This document shows positions 24,033 to 35,814 of a DNA stretch of 64,000 nt, in pieces (position 1 is the stretch's first letter; every line of letters starts with the position of its first letter). This stretch comes from Cryptomeria japonica (Eukaryota > Streptophyta > Pinopsida > Cupressales > Cupressaceae). The notes beneath the pieces are model-generated. The model searched no databases. It was not told where the DNA came from and saw only the letters and a list, made by a program, of their open reading frames with translations. The stretch spans positions 878,443,220 to 878,507,219 of the forward strand of contig NC_081409.1 of the NCBI RefSeq assembly GCF_030272615.1, in the 5' to 3' direction. The translations under genes were made by a program, and so were the position numbers.

Positions 24033-27000
24033 CTATGTGTAGAACCTACGAAGGTGCATGCTGTTGATAGGATCCTCCAAAGGTTCACCTTTTGTAGTTG
24101 AGAGCTGATATGCCCCAGATCCATATGCTGCTATGATGACATAAGGACCAAGCCAATTTGGTTCGAACTTGCCCTTCTTCTCTCTGTCTTGCTGATTTTT
24201 GGGATTTTCTCTGAGAACCAAGTCACCTACCTCAAATGTGTGAGGCTTTACCTTGTGATTGTATTTTCATTGTTCCTTGATTGAATGATGTGTAGCTTGA
24301 GTGACTGTCTTCCTTGATAAGGGAACTGAGATAGAATTACTAGTGTGTGGACTACACAGGCCCGTATGCGTGTCACCTGAAGAAGTTTGGGCATCCCTGA
24401 TAACAAAGTCCTTCAAGGAAGCTCCATTAAAGGTCCATGATGTATCGCCAAAAGGGAATGGATGTGTGGAACAAGTGGATGAGTGATGGAGGCTTATGAT
24501 TGTGAAAATAAGTGAAAGTAGGATAGCATGATGGAGACTTAGGATCAACAAGTAATCTTTTTGACTTGCAATTGTAGAATTTTTGCCCCCAGTTATTTTG
24601 ATATTAGGGGAGATCATCTCTTGCTCTTTTTGCTTCATAGGAGTTTTATCCTTGACCTTAATTTTTGCAGAGTCCAGTAGCTTTTGATTTTGATTTGAAT
24701 TAAAGGACTTTTCTTTATTTTTGACTTTTCGATTTTTCTTTTCGTAGCTTGATTTTTGATCCCCAATGACTAAGGGCTTTTGTGATTCTTGTTGATCCAA
24801 GTCTAGAAGTGGAGTGGAAATGGAATGAGTGGATGAAATGGTAAGGATATGTGAGTTATCAAGAGGGTTGGCGATATGCTCAATAGATTCTTTGCTGGAA
24901 CCACTCTTAGGACTATTAATATCAAGAGTTGCTTGCACCACTGGAGGAGATTTGCATTCAGACTCAGTAGCCACAACACTAGGTGGTTCACACCCAATTC
25001 CTTGATATTGCAAATTGTTTGTAGATTGTTCCTGTAGATTGAATGTCTTAGGAGACAATGAGAGTTGATCAACATGAAAGATATACTCACCACATCCCAT
25101 GTCTTTAATCTTGAACTTGTCTTTGAGCTCTGCTTGTTTGGATGTAGAAGCTTTTAAGGATTCAGGATCCACATATGCCGATGAAGGAACAGCTTCGCGA
25201 TTGACTGGGATTGTTATTTCTGATCTAGGTCGCAGATTGTTGCAATATATGAATGGATTTGGATCCGCTTTGACGGTCACTTCAACTCCATTGTGTGGAA
25301 ACTTGATACATCGATGATATGTAGATGGGACTGCGCTCATTTCATGAATCCATGGGCGTCCCAAGAGTATGTTGTATGTGAGATCGATGTCTAGGACTTG
25401 ACAAACCACATCCTTTGTAACTGGCCCAACTCTGAGAGGTAAGGTGACTTTGCCCTTGGATGAGCGCTCTTCATCATCATATGCCTTGATGGTGATTTGA
25501 TTTGTTGAATTCACAGCTTTATCAGAATATCCCAATTGTTTAATGGTGTTCAATGTACAAATGTTTAGACCAGCTCCTCCATCTATCAGGACTTTCTTTA
25601 TTCGATGTTTGTGTATGAAGGCTTCAATGTGTAATGGTGCATTATGTGGCTGACTTATGGAGGCGTCATCGGCTTCTGTGAATGTAAGGGAGTGTGGAAT
25701 GGAAAGGTATCCCACCATGGCTTGAAACTGGTCCATGTTCAGATCAGTAGGAACAGCAGTATCTCTCAAGATTTTGTCAAGAATAGCTTTATGTGCGGGA
25801 GATATGGGTAATAACTCAAGGATTGAAATGAGCGTGGGTGTCTTCCCTAACTGTTCTACAAGGTCATACTCAGGTTTGGTTGATGAAGAAACGGTGTTTT
25901 TAGTTGAAGCACCTGGCAAATTTTTTTTACCTCGACGGGTTGTAACATGACACTCAGAGGTAGGTTCGAAAGAAGATCCAACACCTTTTAGGACAATCTT
26001 GGGTCTCTGAGTAGAATTCTCAGATGCTTTGTCCTTGATGATAATAGTAGAGACGTAATTGTCCATCGAGATATTATTGATAGTTGAATCATAGTTGTAA
26101 GGTGCTCTAGTATAGTTGGCTTGGTCATCTGTGGCTTTAGCTTTTCCCTTGTCATGTTTTGGGAATGGTTCCTTAAACATCTCATGTTCTTGATTAGATG
26201 AATGTCCCTCAATCTCAATGTCACCTCTATCAATGAGATCCTGTATGATGTTCTTCAGTCAATGACAATTTCCTGTCTTATGACCCTTGCTCTTATGAAA
26301 TTCACAATACTCATCATCATTCCACCAATTTGGTTTGACCTTTGGTTCATATGGTGGGAAATCTGGAATTGTGATCACCTTGTTTGTCACTAGCTTTTTA
26401 AAAACTGACTCAAGTGGTTCTCCCAATGGGGTGTACTTCCTTCGTGATCTGGAAGTTGTTTGAGTATTCACTTGATTGTTTGTAGAACTTGATCCTGAAA
26501 AGATGAATTTGGGTCGCACTATGTTGGCATCAACAACACCATCATTGACTGTGTTCTTGTTTTTATTCCAAAATCTTGGCTTGTCTTTTCCTTTAAAGTC
26601 ATCTTTGTTTTCCTTAAATATCTTAATGACTCCTTGTTCAATTAGGACCTTTTCTGTTGCTAAGCCTTTTTCGATAACATCCTTGAAGGTAGACAAACAA
26701 GCTTTCCTTAAGTCATAACCAATCTCTTTGTTAACATTTTGGGTGAACATCTCTACCATTTGTTTTTGTGGAATCTCACAAGAGCATCTGCTGGCTAGAT
26801 TTCTCCATCTTTGTAAAAATGATGCAAAAGATTCTCCCTCTTTTTGCTTGGTGTTGCACAAAGTAGTGACTGATATGTCTGTCTCTATATTGTAGGAGAA
26901 ATGTTGAATAAATGCTTCTGCTAGGTCACCCCATGACTTAATACCAGGTGGAAGTTGGGAGAACCATTCCATAGCTTGATCACCTAAGCTTTGTGGGAAT

Positions 27001-28151
27001 AACCTCATCAAATATGTCTCTTCTACTGCTACCTCAATGCAAGCTATGAAAAATTGTCTTATGTGTGCCTTAGGATCCCCTTTTCCTCTATACTTATCAA
27101 ATTTAGGCGTCACAAAGTGTGTAGGAAAAGGAGGCATTGGAATGCTCTTGTCAAATGGATAAGGACATATGTCTCTCATTGTGTATGTTGGCTTCGGTGT
27201 ATTTATGTCCTCCATTTTCTTTTGTAAGTCCCTGATTTGTTGTTCCAAACTGCTCTTAGGTGGAGATCGACTTCTTGGACCATATCCTATATTTGAGGCA
27301 CCCATTGGAGGAGGTGCATGTTGCATATATGAATGATATTGATCATACACATGTTCATATGGAGGAGGTCTATAGTGATGCTGCATATATGGACCACTGG
27401 GTATAGATTCATGTTGAGGAACACCATATCTATTTTGCGCATGTATACCATATTCTACAGGCATGTCATGTTCCATTGTGTTGCCCCCAAATTTGACATG
27501 AGGTTTCCTTGTGTCCAAATTTTGAGCATGCCTTGGAATATCCCATTGCTTTGGTGGTTGATCCTTAGCATTGATATGTGATTGAGCATATTTTTCTCCA
27601 TAAGACTTCCATAATGGTCTGCGAAGGTGAGTATCATATGTTTTACCATGTGTATGTGGGACCTCTGGTTTTTGAAGCAAAGTTGATGGTGATTCAGGTA
27701 CCATATGTGGTCCTCTATTTCCTCCACTATTAGGTCTCCTTTGATCCATATTGGAGTGAGGTTGTTGCAAAGGTCTATGTTCCATTATTTGAGACATGTC
27801 AAAATCATGAGGTATCTTGGTGCCACTTTGTGCCATCATGTGTAAGAAGTATTGTCTATCTCTCCTCATTATTTCCTCAACCAATCGATTGAAATGGGGA
27901 TCCATAATGGACTCTTCCACATCTGCTGAATGTATTGAAAAGTTGTCCATATTGTCATTTTGTGTAGCATTGTTGTTTATAGTGTCCATGTTCTCAACAT
28001 TTGGAATGTTTCTATAGACATCCATGTTCGGCAATGTAGTGTGATCAGTATTGAAAAATAAATCATTGTCATACTCATAAGAACTCATGTTTGCGGACTC
28101 TTGAGCCTCTTTAGTTTCTCTCCTAGATTTTTGAAGACGGGTTTCAACCAT
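24033..28151 (-). pseudogene. Gypsy gag-protease of element C joined in frame to an integrase C-terminus
   Basis: One frame from 28,151 to 24,033 with only two in-frame stops: TGA at 26,259 (after NCH, where the family has Arg) and TGA at 24,267. Gag comes first, with an N-terminal His/Pro-rich region, then KYRGKGDPKAHIRQFF, QAMEWFSQLPPG and a zinc-finger-like CEFHKSKGHKTGNC near 26,290. The retropepsin VLIDGGAGLNI (near 25,580) and LGRPWIHEMSAVPSTYH follow. After a low-complexity stretch the frame passes directly into KPHTFEVGDLVLRENP and FEPNWLGPYVI, the C-terminal segment of gypsy integrases. RT, RNase H and the integrase core are absent, so replication would need enzymes in trans. Tat-like gypsy is my best placement. 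Confidence 0.9.
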
Positions 28152-28649
28152 GAACTAGGTATTGACCAAGATGTGTAAGACTAGATGAAAAATGGAAAGA
28201 GTATGGAAGACCAAGAGTTGAATGGAATGTAAATGAATCTGAAGTGTACTTGCAATGTCCAAAGTGTAAGACCAAGTATGTATGTAGTAGAGTAGGTGTG
28301 ACTTCCAAAGAGAGGATAGTTTCTCTTGATGAGGTAAGCTGACCTTGACTCTAAGTAAGACCAAATGAGACCCAAAGGTAAGAAACCTTGATGAGGGACC
28401 ACTTAGCAAAGTGTTGTTGTATGTAGTGTGTTGACAAAGTATGATGAGGACAAGCAAGTGACCTTTTGACTCAAGTTTAGACAAGTATGAATGTAATGAG
28501 ATGTGAAGCAATGATGGACTATGTGAGACCCAAAGATAGGTTGAATGCTAGATGGAACCTAGAGAAACAACCTAGGAAGCTCAAGTATTTCTGAAACTGA
28601 TTTCTTTTGTTTGCTAGACTATGAAATTTTCTTGCAATTTTTTGAACAC

Positions 28650-28796
28650 AGACGCGCCTGTATACTGCACAGATGCAGTTATCCGATGCAGACGTGTTTC
28701 TATTCAACACAGACGCTATTATAAACACAGACACTATTCTACCCTTCACAGACGCGTTTATATGACCCAGACGCGGTTAAAACAGACACAGACGCA
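28650..28796 (-). repeat. Phased AGACGCG array upstream of element C gag
   Basis: Eight copies of CACAGACGCG or decayed versions (AGATGCA, AGACGTG, AGACACT) start at 28,650, 28,671, 28,690, 28,711, 28,729, 28,750, 28,769 and 28,790. Steps are 18-21 bases, close to two helical turns. It lies about 500 bases before the gag start in transcript order. Confidence 0.8.
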
Positions 28797-30012
28797 TTTC
28801 TGTAAAATTTGTGTAATTTTTCCAATATGTGAAGTTGTGACCAAATCTGACTGTTTGACTGTTTTTCATGACAAGAGGACACGATGTTGATGAGGAATCA
28901 ATGTTTACAAGTGTTTAGACTTCAAAATGACTCCAAGAAAGTGTGTTGTTTGATGTAAAATTGTTTTGCATACACTTGAAGACACAAAAGACACAATGTT
29001 TTACTGTTTGGTCCTTGAATGTTTGAATGTTTAAAATAAGTCAAGCACAATTCTTATGGCTGGCCAAGACAATAGTTGTTGATCCCACATGGGGTTTTAC
29101 CCCCGAGGCTACGCTATTCAGAGCGAATACTTAGATGCTTGACCTCACTGGCTCCACCCTCGGCACTCACTTCTCGGGTCAGCCAAGCATCAGTCCCCAT
29201 GAAAACTCCCCATGGCGAACTTTGTATCTCTACTAAGAACCGTATGTGTGTGGGCCGCTACCAAAGGTCCGACCTCCTGCCCCAACAACTAGAAGGATTT
29301 GGGCCTCTAAAACAAAATGGTGCTAGTAAGGGCATCCGCTCGTGTGGCCATACATGCGGCACTTTCAGCTCTGTAAATATAGAAGGCTCCCAGCCGGTAG
29401 GGGTTACGCCCTACAAATGATCAAATAAATTTGATCAAAGGGGTTTATGGGGATACATAGTGTCGGTATGAACTAATCAGCACACGTTATTCATAGTTTT
29501 CACCATGAATACATTTGATTATAGTGGTTCGAATGAGGTGGGTTTTCCTCGCTACCACTTGGGTCGTTCTCTTCTCACTAGTAGTCCCAATGACCACACG
29601 GGAAGATAGGCCCTCTAAAGATTAAACAAAAAGAGCCTATTGCTCAAGACACAAAAGACAATGATTCAATTTTGGTGCACCAATGGAAGTGTTTGCTAGT
29701 CTATGAAAACAAGGCACACAATAAGAATCAAAAACTCTTGCCAAGGACCTGCAACAAAGAGTTGTTAGTAGTTTGGGTTGTTTGAAATAATCACCCCTTC
29801 CTGCAAACACACAAGTTAGGTAAATTTTAAAACCCAAAAGACTTTGTGAAAATAGGGGCCTTCAACCAAACGATTTAGCTTCCAAGGCAAGCTGCACCAA
29901 TTGTGTTAGCTAGATCTGAAAATGTTAGTCCAAAAATAAACCAGATCTGAAACCCTAAATGCAAAATCCGAAAACCGAATCAATAAAATTCCCAAAATTT
30001 TGAAATAGGCAA
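28797..30012 (-). other. Leader of element C with a GC-richer block (29,080-29,440)
   Basis: No supported gene. 29,080-29,440 is clearly richer in G and C than its surroundings, and it includes short motifs such as CCCATGGCGAAC and GGGCCGCTACC. An open frame crosses part of it on the plus strand, but nothing shows that it is translated. It could be a structured leader or packaging region of C; that is a guess from position. Confidence 0.5.
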
Positions 30013-30270
30013 TACACAGACGCGATTACCGCCTATGCAGACGTGACTCCGCAATAGAAACACTATTCTGTGAGACACAGATGCGATTAAAAACCACAGA
30101 CGCGCTTTCTATACGCAGACGCGGGTGAAAATGACACAGACGCGTTTCAGTAACACAGACGCGCCTCCCTGGAACCTGCAAAATGAAATATGACCAAAAC
30201 ACAGATGCGGATCCAGCTGTCTCAGATGCGCCAGAAAATCAAAAACGTGATCCGAAAGTGCGCAGACGCG
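30013..30270 (-). repeat. Second phased CACAGACGCG array near the 5' LTR of element C
   Basis: Copies start at about 30,018, 30,039, 30,079, 30,098, 30,117, 30,138, 30,157, 30,203, 30,224 and 30,264. Most steps are 19-21 bases or about twice that. It has the same motif and orientation as 28,650-28,796; the intron copy at 19,806-19,918 is more diverged. Confidence 0.8.
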
Positions 30271-30369
30271 AAAATACCAAAAATGCTGCCGAAAATGTCC
30301 GATCTGCAACTTCAAAAACACAAGACCTACAACAAGGGGGTCAAATGCAAAGGGACAAGAGTGTCAAAA

Positions 30370-30429
30370 TGTGTATGGTGAAAATGGATAACAATAATAA
30401 TAATATTGAAAGGCTAAATGAATTCAAAA
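30370..30429 (-). repeat. 60-base tandem duplication at the LTR-leader junction of element C
   Basis: The outer 56 bases of the LTR (TGTGTATGGTGAAAATGG onward) plus four flanking bases are repeated exactly just inside the 5' LTR. The left LTR shows no such copy. It lies where the primer-binding site is expected, and I could not identify that site with confidence. Confidence 0.85.
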
Positions 30430-31201
30430 TGTGTATGGTGAAAATGGATAACAATAATAATAATATTGAAAGGCTAAATGAATTCAACCACCAAACCCTA
30501 GCCTAACAATCAACAAAGATCCACCATAACATATGAAGATTACCTAAGACAATGCAAATCAAATGAAATCACAAAGATTATACCATTACATGTCCAATAG
30601 GGTTTTGATCTCCATTCTTCCTATCTCCATTGATCTTGCTTGATATATTTGCTCTCAGATTTTATATGCACAAGAGCTCAACAAAGAACGGAATGTGGTT
30701 GCAAGTAGGATCATAGTGTAGTCAAAAAATTCATTAGAATGCTTGATTAGGGTTTGATAATGAAGGAAGCATCTCCTTAAATAGAAGACACAATATGAAA
30801 TGGAGGGATAAGATTGAGAGGTGTAAAAGGAGGTCGGCTATGATTAGAGGGTAGGTAGAAGAAATAATAAAATAATGAAAGAGGTAGGTAGTGTAGGAAT
30901 TAAGAGATGAATGACATGTGTCATGTGTAGAAAAAGATAATGAATTAATTAAATAAATAAAGATTTATTTAATTAATAGAAGAAGTGGGATCAATTAAAT
31001 AAATAAGATATTTATTTAATTTAAGAAAATGATAATTTAAATAAATAAATGTATTTATTTAAATGAGAAATAAGGCTAGAAGAGGATAAATGAATTAATT
31101 AAATAAATAAAGATTTATTTAATTAATAGAAGAATTAAGCTTAGATAATTAAATAAATAAAATATTTATTTAATTAGACATGACAATTTTAGGTGTCTAC
31201 A
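30430..31201 (-). repeat. 5' LTR of gypsy element C
   Basis: 772 bases, matching 18,502-19,273 except for seven substitutions. It ends GGTGTCTACA and is followed by GTCAC, the right target duplication. The five A/T palindromes lie at about 30,941-31,178. Confidence 0.95.
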
Positions 31202-32956
31202 GTCACCATAATAACTTTGAACTTTCATAGGACCACAAAGATCAGTGTGCACAAGATCTTAAATTCCCTTAGAAGTGTAGGACTTACTTGTAAAGTTGGA
31301 TCTTGTCATCTTACCCATCTGGCATCCTCGACACATAGCATTCTCAGGTTTTTCAAGACTCGGTAGACCTCTTACTCTGTGCTTCTTACTTATCTTGATC
31401 AGATTATCAAAATTAACATGACAAAACCTTTTATGCCATAACCAGGTATTATCAATCTTTGCATGCAAACACTTGTTGTGAGTAGAGTCAAGGTGAAATG
31501 TATTACCTTTTGTTTGTGTCCCGGTAGCAGCTAACTTTCCATTTTTGTGATGAACTTTGACAATTCCTTTCTGAAATTCTATTCGATAACCTGTGTTGTT
31601 TAGTTGTGCTACACTTAACAAATTATATTTCAAACCTTCAACCCAATAAACATCATTGCATCTTGATTTATCAAGAAGTGTTATGGATCCTTTACCTCTT
31701 ACCAGACATGGTGCATCATTACCAAATCTAACATAGCCTCCATCATAATCTTCTAACATAACAAACTTGTGTTTATCTCCTGTCATATGATGTGAGCATC
31801 CACTATCTATAATCCAAGAATCATTAGTGTTTATGTGAGATTTTAGGGGTTTTTCTTCATACCTTTCTTCATCTGATCCATCCTTGATAGCCACATAAAC
31901 AACTTCCTCCGTATCAGTCTCATCTGATTTATCATCTTCAGATTCCTCATCAGCAATTAAGCAGGTCTTGCTATCTCTTCTTCTGAAGTCTCGGTGACCT
32001 CTGTAATGATTATCTTTCTGTATATCATCTCGATAATCTCTCTTTTTAGTGAAATATTTGTCAGGACAGTTAGAAGCCATATGTCCAATCTTATTACAAT
32101 TGAAACATTTCAAAGGTAGTTTTCCTTTATACTTACCTTTGCCTCTTGGTAACCTTTTGGCCAATAGTGCTTCAAATTCTTCTTGCTTTTTTATTTCTTC
32201 ATATAGTTTATGTACCTCCTCCATGTTCTTCTAAAATCTTTCACTTGCTCCACTGTGATCTCCTTCAGAGTACTTATACATTCTCTTATTGTAATCATTA
32301 GATTCATTCAGATGAAAAGAACTAAATGCAGATTCAACTTTATTTATCGATGACCCACTGTTATCAAAATTACTTAACTCAAATGCATGTAGCTTACCAA
32401 TAGTAGCATCCAAGGAAACTGGAATATTAGGTACAGACCTCAATTCATTGATTGCAGAGACTCAGATTGCATAGGCAGGTAGAAGGGTTCTTAACAACTT
32501 ACTTGTCACATCCTTTTCTTCAATAGTTCCTCCTGCTCCTTTGATTTGATTTACAATCTCCTTAAGTCTTGTATTGTACTGGGTTATGTTCTCACCTTCA
32601 TTCATCCTCATAGATTCAAGTTGTCCTCTTAGACTATCAACTTTTTCTCTTTGAACATGTTCATCTCCTCCATATACATATATGAGCTTAGTCCACATTT
32701 CCTTTGCATCATTGCAGCCTTCTAGATCATTAAACTCAGAATTGGTCAATGCAGATGTTATTTCAATCATTGCTTGAATGTGTTCTTGCTTTGCCTTTAT
32801 CTCTACCATAGTCAATGGATAGGGGCTCAGTGCAACAAAGTCATTCTCGAGATAGTATAAAGCATATTCTCCAACTCCTGATAGATGTAGCTTCATCCTT
32901 TTCTGCCATGTAGAGAAACTTGACTTATTCAGCTTAGGTGCATCCCTCTTATACAT
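31202..32956 (-). pseudogene. Copia gag, protease and start of integrase of element B
   Basis: Read leftwards from an ATG at 32,956 (MYKRDAPKLNKSSFSTWQ). A UBN2-type gag domain has YVYGGDEHVQREK. An intact zinc knuckle CFNCNKIGHMASNC lies near 32,100, the protease motif WIIDSGCSHHM near 31,790, and a pre-integrase segment with WHKRFCHVNFDN near 31,430. The integrase start is cut at 31,202 by element C. In-frame stops fall near 32,461 (TGA), 32,231 (TAG) and 31,259 (TAA). Unlike the left-edge copia, both the knuckle and the protease signature are complete. Pol continues at 18,501 downward. Confidence 0.93.
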
Positions 32957-33006
32957 CTTTGGATCTTTAACTCAAATGCCTTTAAACTTTCCTTTTGGAG
33001 TCCAAT

Positions 33007-33018
33007 GCTCTGATACCA
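33007..33018 (-). promoter_or_regulatory. Primer-binding site of element B (tRNA-iMet type)
   Basis: Minus strand TGGTATCAGAGC, 2 bases from the end of the 5' LTR. Confidence 0.93.
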
Positions 33019-33020
33019 AT

Positions 33021-34511
33021 TGATAGTTATGATACTTAATATAAGTACAGATCTAATAGCCAACAAGATGAGAGGGGGGGGTGAATCATACAAACTTATT
33101 CATCCATAAAAAGATTAGATTCAACCTCGGTAACATATATCAGTCATATAATCAAAAACTGTCAAACATGCAAACTCAAAAGCATATGAACAATATAAAC
33201 CTCATAACACCAGCTTTAACGTGGAAACCCAAAATAGGGAAAAACCACTGTGGGATTTTGGACCCACTAAGAAATATACTCTTCTAGAGTATGCTCAGTT
33301 AAAAGCCAATCCTGTTAAAGATTACAAAACACATTGCTAGATGTGACCTAGTTAAGGGATTTCCCTTAGATCTGTTAGAATCTTCACTTTGTTAGAAGTG
33401 ACCTTGTCAAAGGATTTCAAACACTCAATCAGAATGTCACCTTGTTAGAGGATTTACATATAAGAATATTAAGTCCACTCGGTTAAGAGATTTCCTATCA
33501 CTTTCACAGAATAACAGTAATACAATCTATCTGCAACTTCACATCTAAAATGCTAAAGTAGATTCTTATTTGTTCAATACAATCTAGACATAGAACTAAT
33601 CTTGTCTATCTGCTGGGCATCAATACTTTTTTATTCTAACAGGTCTTCAAGCTTATGTGCTCAGTAATCACTATGTAGCATCCCTGTGCATACACTTGCC
33701 CGCATACATTGTTTATCAACAGTTCTTTATTTATAAACAATCTTCTAACCGCTTAATCTCCTTGATCACATTTCCCATGATCAATCATAGCCATCAGATC
33801 TTCAATTGTCCAGGTTCATTGTATCTTATGATCTGAAAACATTTTACCCTGCCTCAAAACTTGCACATTCATCTTGGAACTTGTGTTAGGGTAATGCGGT
33901 TCAATCTGAGCTATAGATCTTCTTGTTGACTTTCCATTGCTTTAGATTTGTTAACAAACTTTTTCTATGGCTTGCCAATCATTCATCCACTCCAGCTCAT
34001 CAGCATCTTTCATTAAATATCACATGTAAACATTTAATGCATTCTATTATAGCTCGATTACAACTCGATGAATACTAAACTTTACTCGGTAGACATTCTG
34101 TCTTTATTAACCAACTGCGATAACCTTAGGGTTTACCGACTAGGTTCCTTAGGGTTTACCGACTAGGTTCTTTGCTTGATAACATAGTATAGTATTAACC
34201 TTTACATTTTACAACATATGTATGATGTCAGAACAATCTAAAACATCAAGATCTCATCATTGTCTGACTCGGTAGAGTTTCCCATTGAATAACTTATCCC
34301 TTTATTCATCATATTCTTTCATGTGTCTTTACCGACTTCTTTATAATCTTCATATCATATTTCTTAAGATATGGCAACATCATACTAAATTAGAAAATCA
34401 ATTTCTTGATATCAATGACAAAAGAATAATATCAAGACAGTAAAACATCTTTAATCAGTTATGTCCATAATCAACAACAACCTTCTCAATATCCTTGTAA
34501 TATTGCCAACA
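33021..34511 (-). repeat. 5' LTR of copia element B
   Basis: Pairs with 14,197-15,667. It is about 20 bases longer, largely because a 23-base unit beginning CTTAGGGTTTACC is tandemly duplicated at 34,125-34,170. The right target duplication CCTCT follows at 34,512. Confidence 0.93.
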
Positions 34512-34516
34512 CCTCT

Positions 34517-34907
34517 CTTTCTCTCTCTTATGTGTATCCTACCTTAAATCAATCACTCCCGATAAGGCCTGTGTGATCTCTTTAACATGGGGCAACACAC
34601 TCTGCTCATATTTTCCTTCTTGATACTTGGAGTTACTTACTGAACTTGGCTTTTCTTTGTATTTTTTTGGTATCCTTTCTTGTCATGACTCATAGTGAGG
34701 ATAACTTTACTATTTACAATCATGGTTCTTTCTCTCTTGATCTTCCCTTTTACTTTGTCAATCTAAGTTGTAAGATCCTTAATTAGTCCACTAGGGGCTT
34801 GGTGTACCTTGCCTCCTTGACATGGTGAAATTATTTCAATCCTATTTCCTTATACTTTACGAGTAGTATTGGCATGCACTTATACTCCCGCTAAAGTGGG
34901 GGCTAAA
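34517..34907 (+). other. Non-coding internal tail of element A with polypurine tract
   Basis: Continues 14,196 directly once B is removed. No gene is seen. It ends in AAAGTGGGGGCTAAA, a polypurine tract touching the 3' LTR start TGTAGCATC at 34,908. Confidence 0.75.
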
Positions 34908-35809
34908 TGTAGCATCATAAAATTTTCAACCCTTGCAATTTTCAACAACATTTGGTTCGTTGCATTAGCGGACAAATCCCTAAGCCTGATCGAAGACCTG
35001 AGACATGCTCAAAACATCAAAAACATGAATTTTCCACCATTCTGCACTACCTATTGTCACTGCACCCCTAAGACAGGGGTGTGGCACCCTTTTCCTAGCC
35101 CTATTTTGGGCCCCCTTTGGTCCCCCTTTCATTGGGCTTGTCAATTGAGAAGCAGAAAAACTTTCCCTATGTCGGCCTAAGACGGGAATTTACCTAAATA
35201 CCCCTAATTAGCAAGTACATAAGGAGCACTTCCTCTCATATTTTCATAAGCGATAGTAGGGTGAACAAGTGAGAGGTTTGCATTATCATTATCAAGAATT
35301 CAAGCATTCAAGCATTGAGCATTTCAAGTCTCCTTTCAAGGCTAGGTGTTGTATTCAAGTCGAGGATTCAACCATTGAAGAGGATATTCCTATCAACATT
35401 CAAGACATTGTATTTCACATATCCTATCAAGCAAATTCATCAACATTTCAATTATGCCTCCTTCTTGAGGTAGATTTTACTTTAGACATTTCTTTTTGTT
35501 TACTTACAGTATTTTTCAATCACTTGGTTAATTTTAAAATGAGGTTTGACCTGAAGGAAAATCCCCAATCCCAACAACATTTTCCTCTCTTTCTATGTGT
35601 AGGTTGCAGGTGCATAATTGTAATTGTAGGTTTGGGCTTCATTTTCAGAGATGGAAAAACCCTTTTTAGCACACAATTTTTTCGGAAGACCAGGTGCAAA
35701 TTCAACCTTGTCCCTACAACTTTTTCTTATATTTGCAAGGAAGCTTTGTCTCGACATTTTACTACTAATTCCAGGTGTATAGCTTCATCCTGTATCTCTA
35801 TTTCAAGAT
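34908..35809 (+). repeat. 3' LTR of element A, left part
   Basis: Starts like the 5' LTR at 9,066 and stays recognisably similar for about 400-500 bases. After that only patches match (for example the region around 35,690 and around 10,060). A 183-residue open frame here has no recognisable domain and lies in LTR sequence. It is interrupted at 35,815 by element D, after the duplication ATAAT. Confidence 0.7.
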
Positions 35810-35814
35810 ATAAT

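Larger units (their letters stand above)
18502..31201 (-). mobile_element. Young gypsy element C with antisense plant mobile domain gene
   Basis: LTRs of 772 bases each lie at 18,502-19,273 and 30,430-31,201. I count seven substitutions between them by hand, about 0.9 percent, so C is the youngest element here whose LTR pair can be compared. The target duplication is GTTAC (18,497-18,501) and GTCAC (31,202-31,206), differing by one transition. C sits in the integrase of copia B at the YYGD region. Orientation is minus: a polypurine tract abuts the left LTR and gag-protease reads leftwards. It carries gag, protease and the integrase C-terminus, but no RT, RNase H or integrase core. A plant mobile domain gene lies on the plus strand between the integrase remnant and the left LTR. 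Confidence 0.92.
14197..34511 (-). mobile_element. Copia element B, complete between its LTRs but split by gypsy element C
   Basis: The LTRs at 14,197-15,667 and 33,021-34,511 are flanked by identical 5-base duplications CCTCT (14,192-14,196 and 34,512-34,516), so both ends are exact. Read leftwards: LTR, iMet primer site, gag, protease, integrase (interrupted by C at 18,502-31,201), RT, RNase H, polypurine tract, LTR. Over the first 250 bases the LTRs differ at roughly 4 percent of positions by eye, which makes B older than C, as nesting requires. B sits in the internal region of element A. Confidence 0.95.

Noticed and set aside
29076-29420. 114-residue plus-strand open frame
   Set aside because: No domain, not conserved in any way I can see, and antisense in the leader of element C; more likely non-coding.
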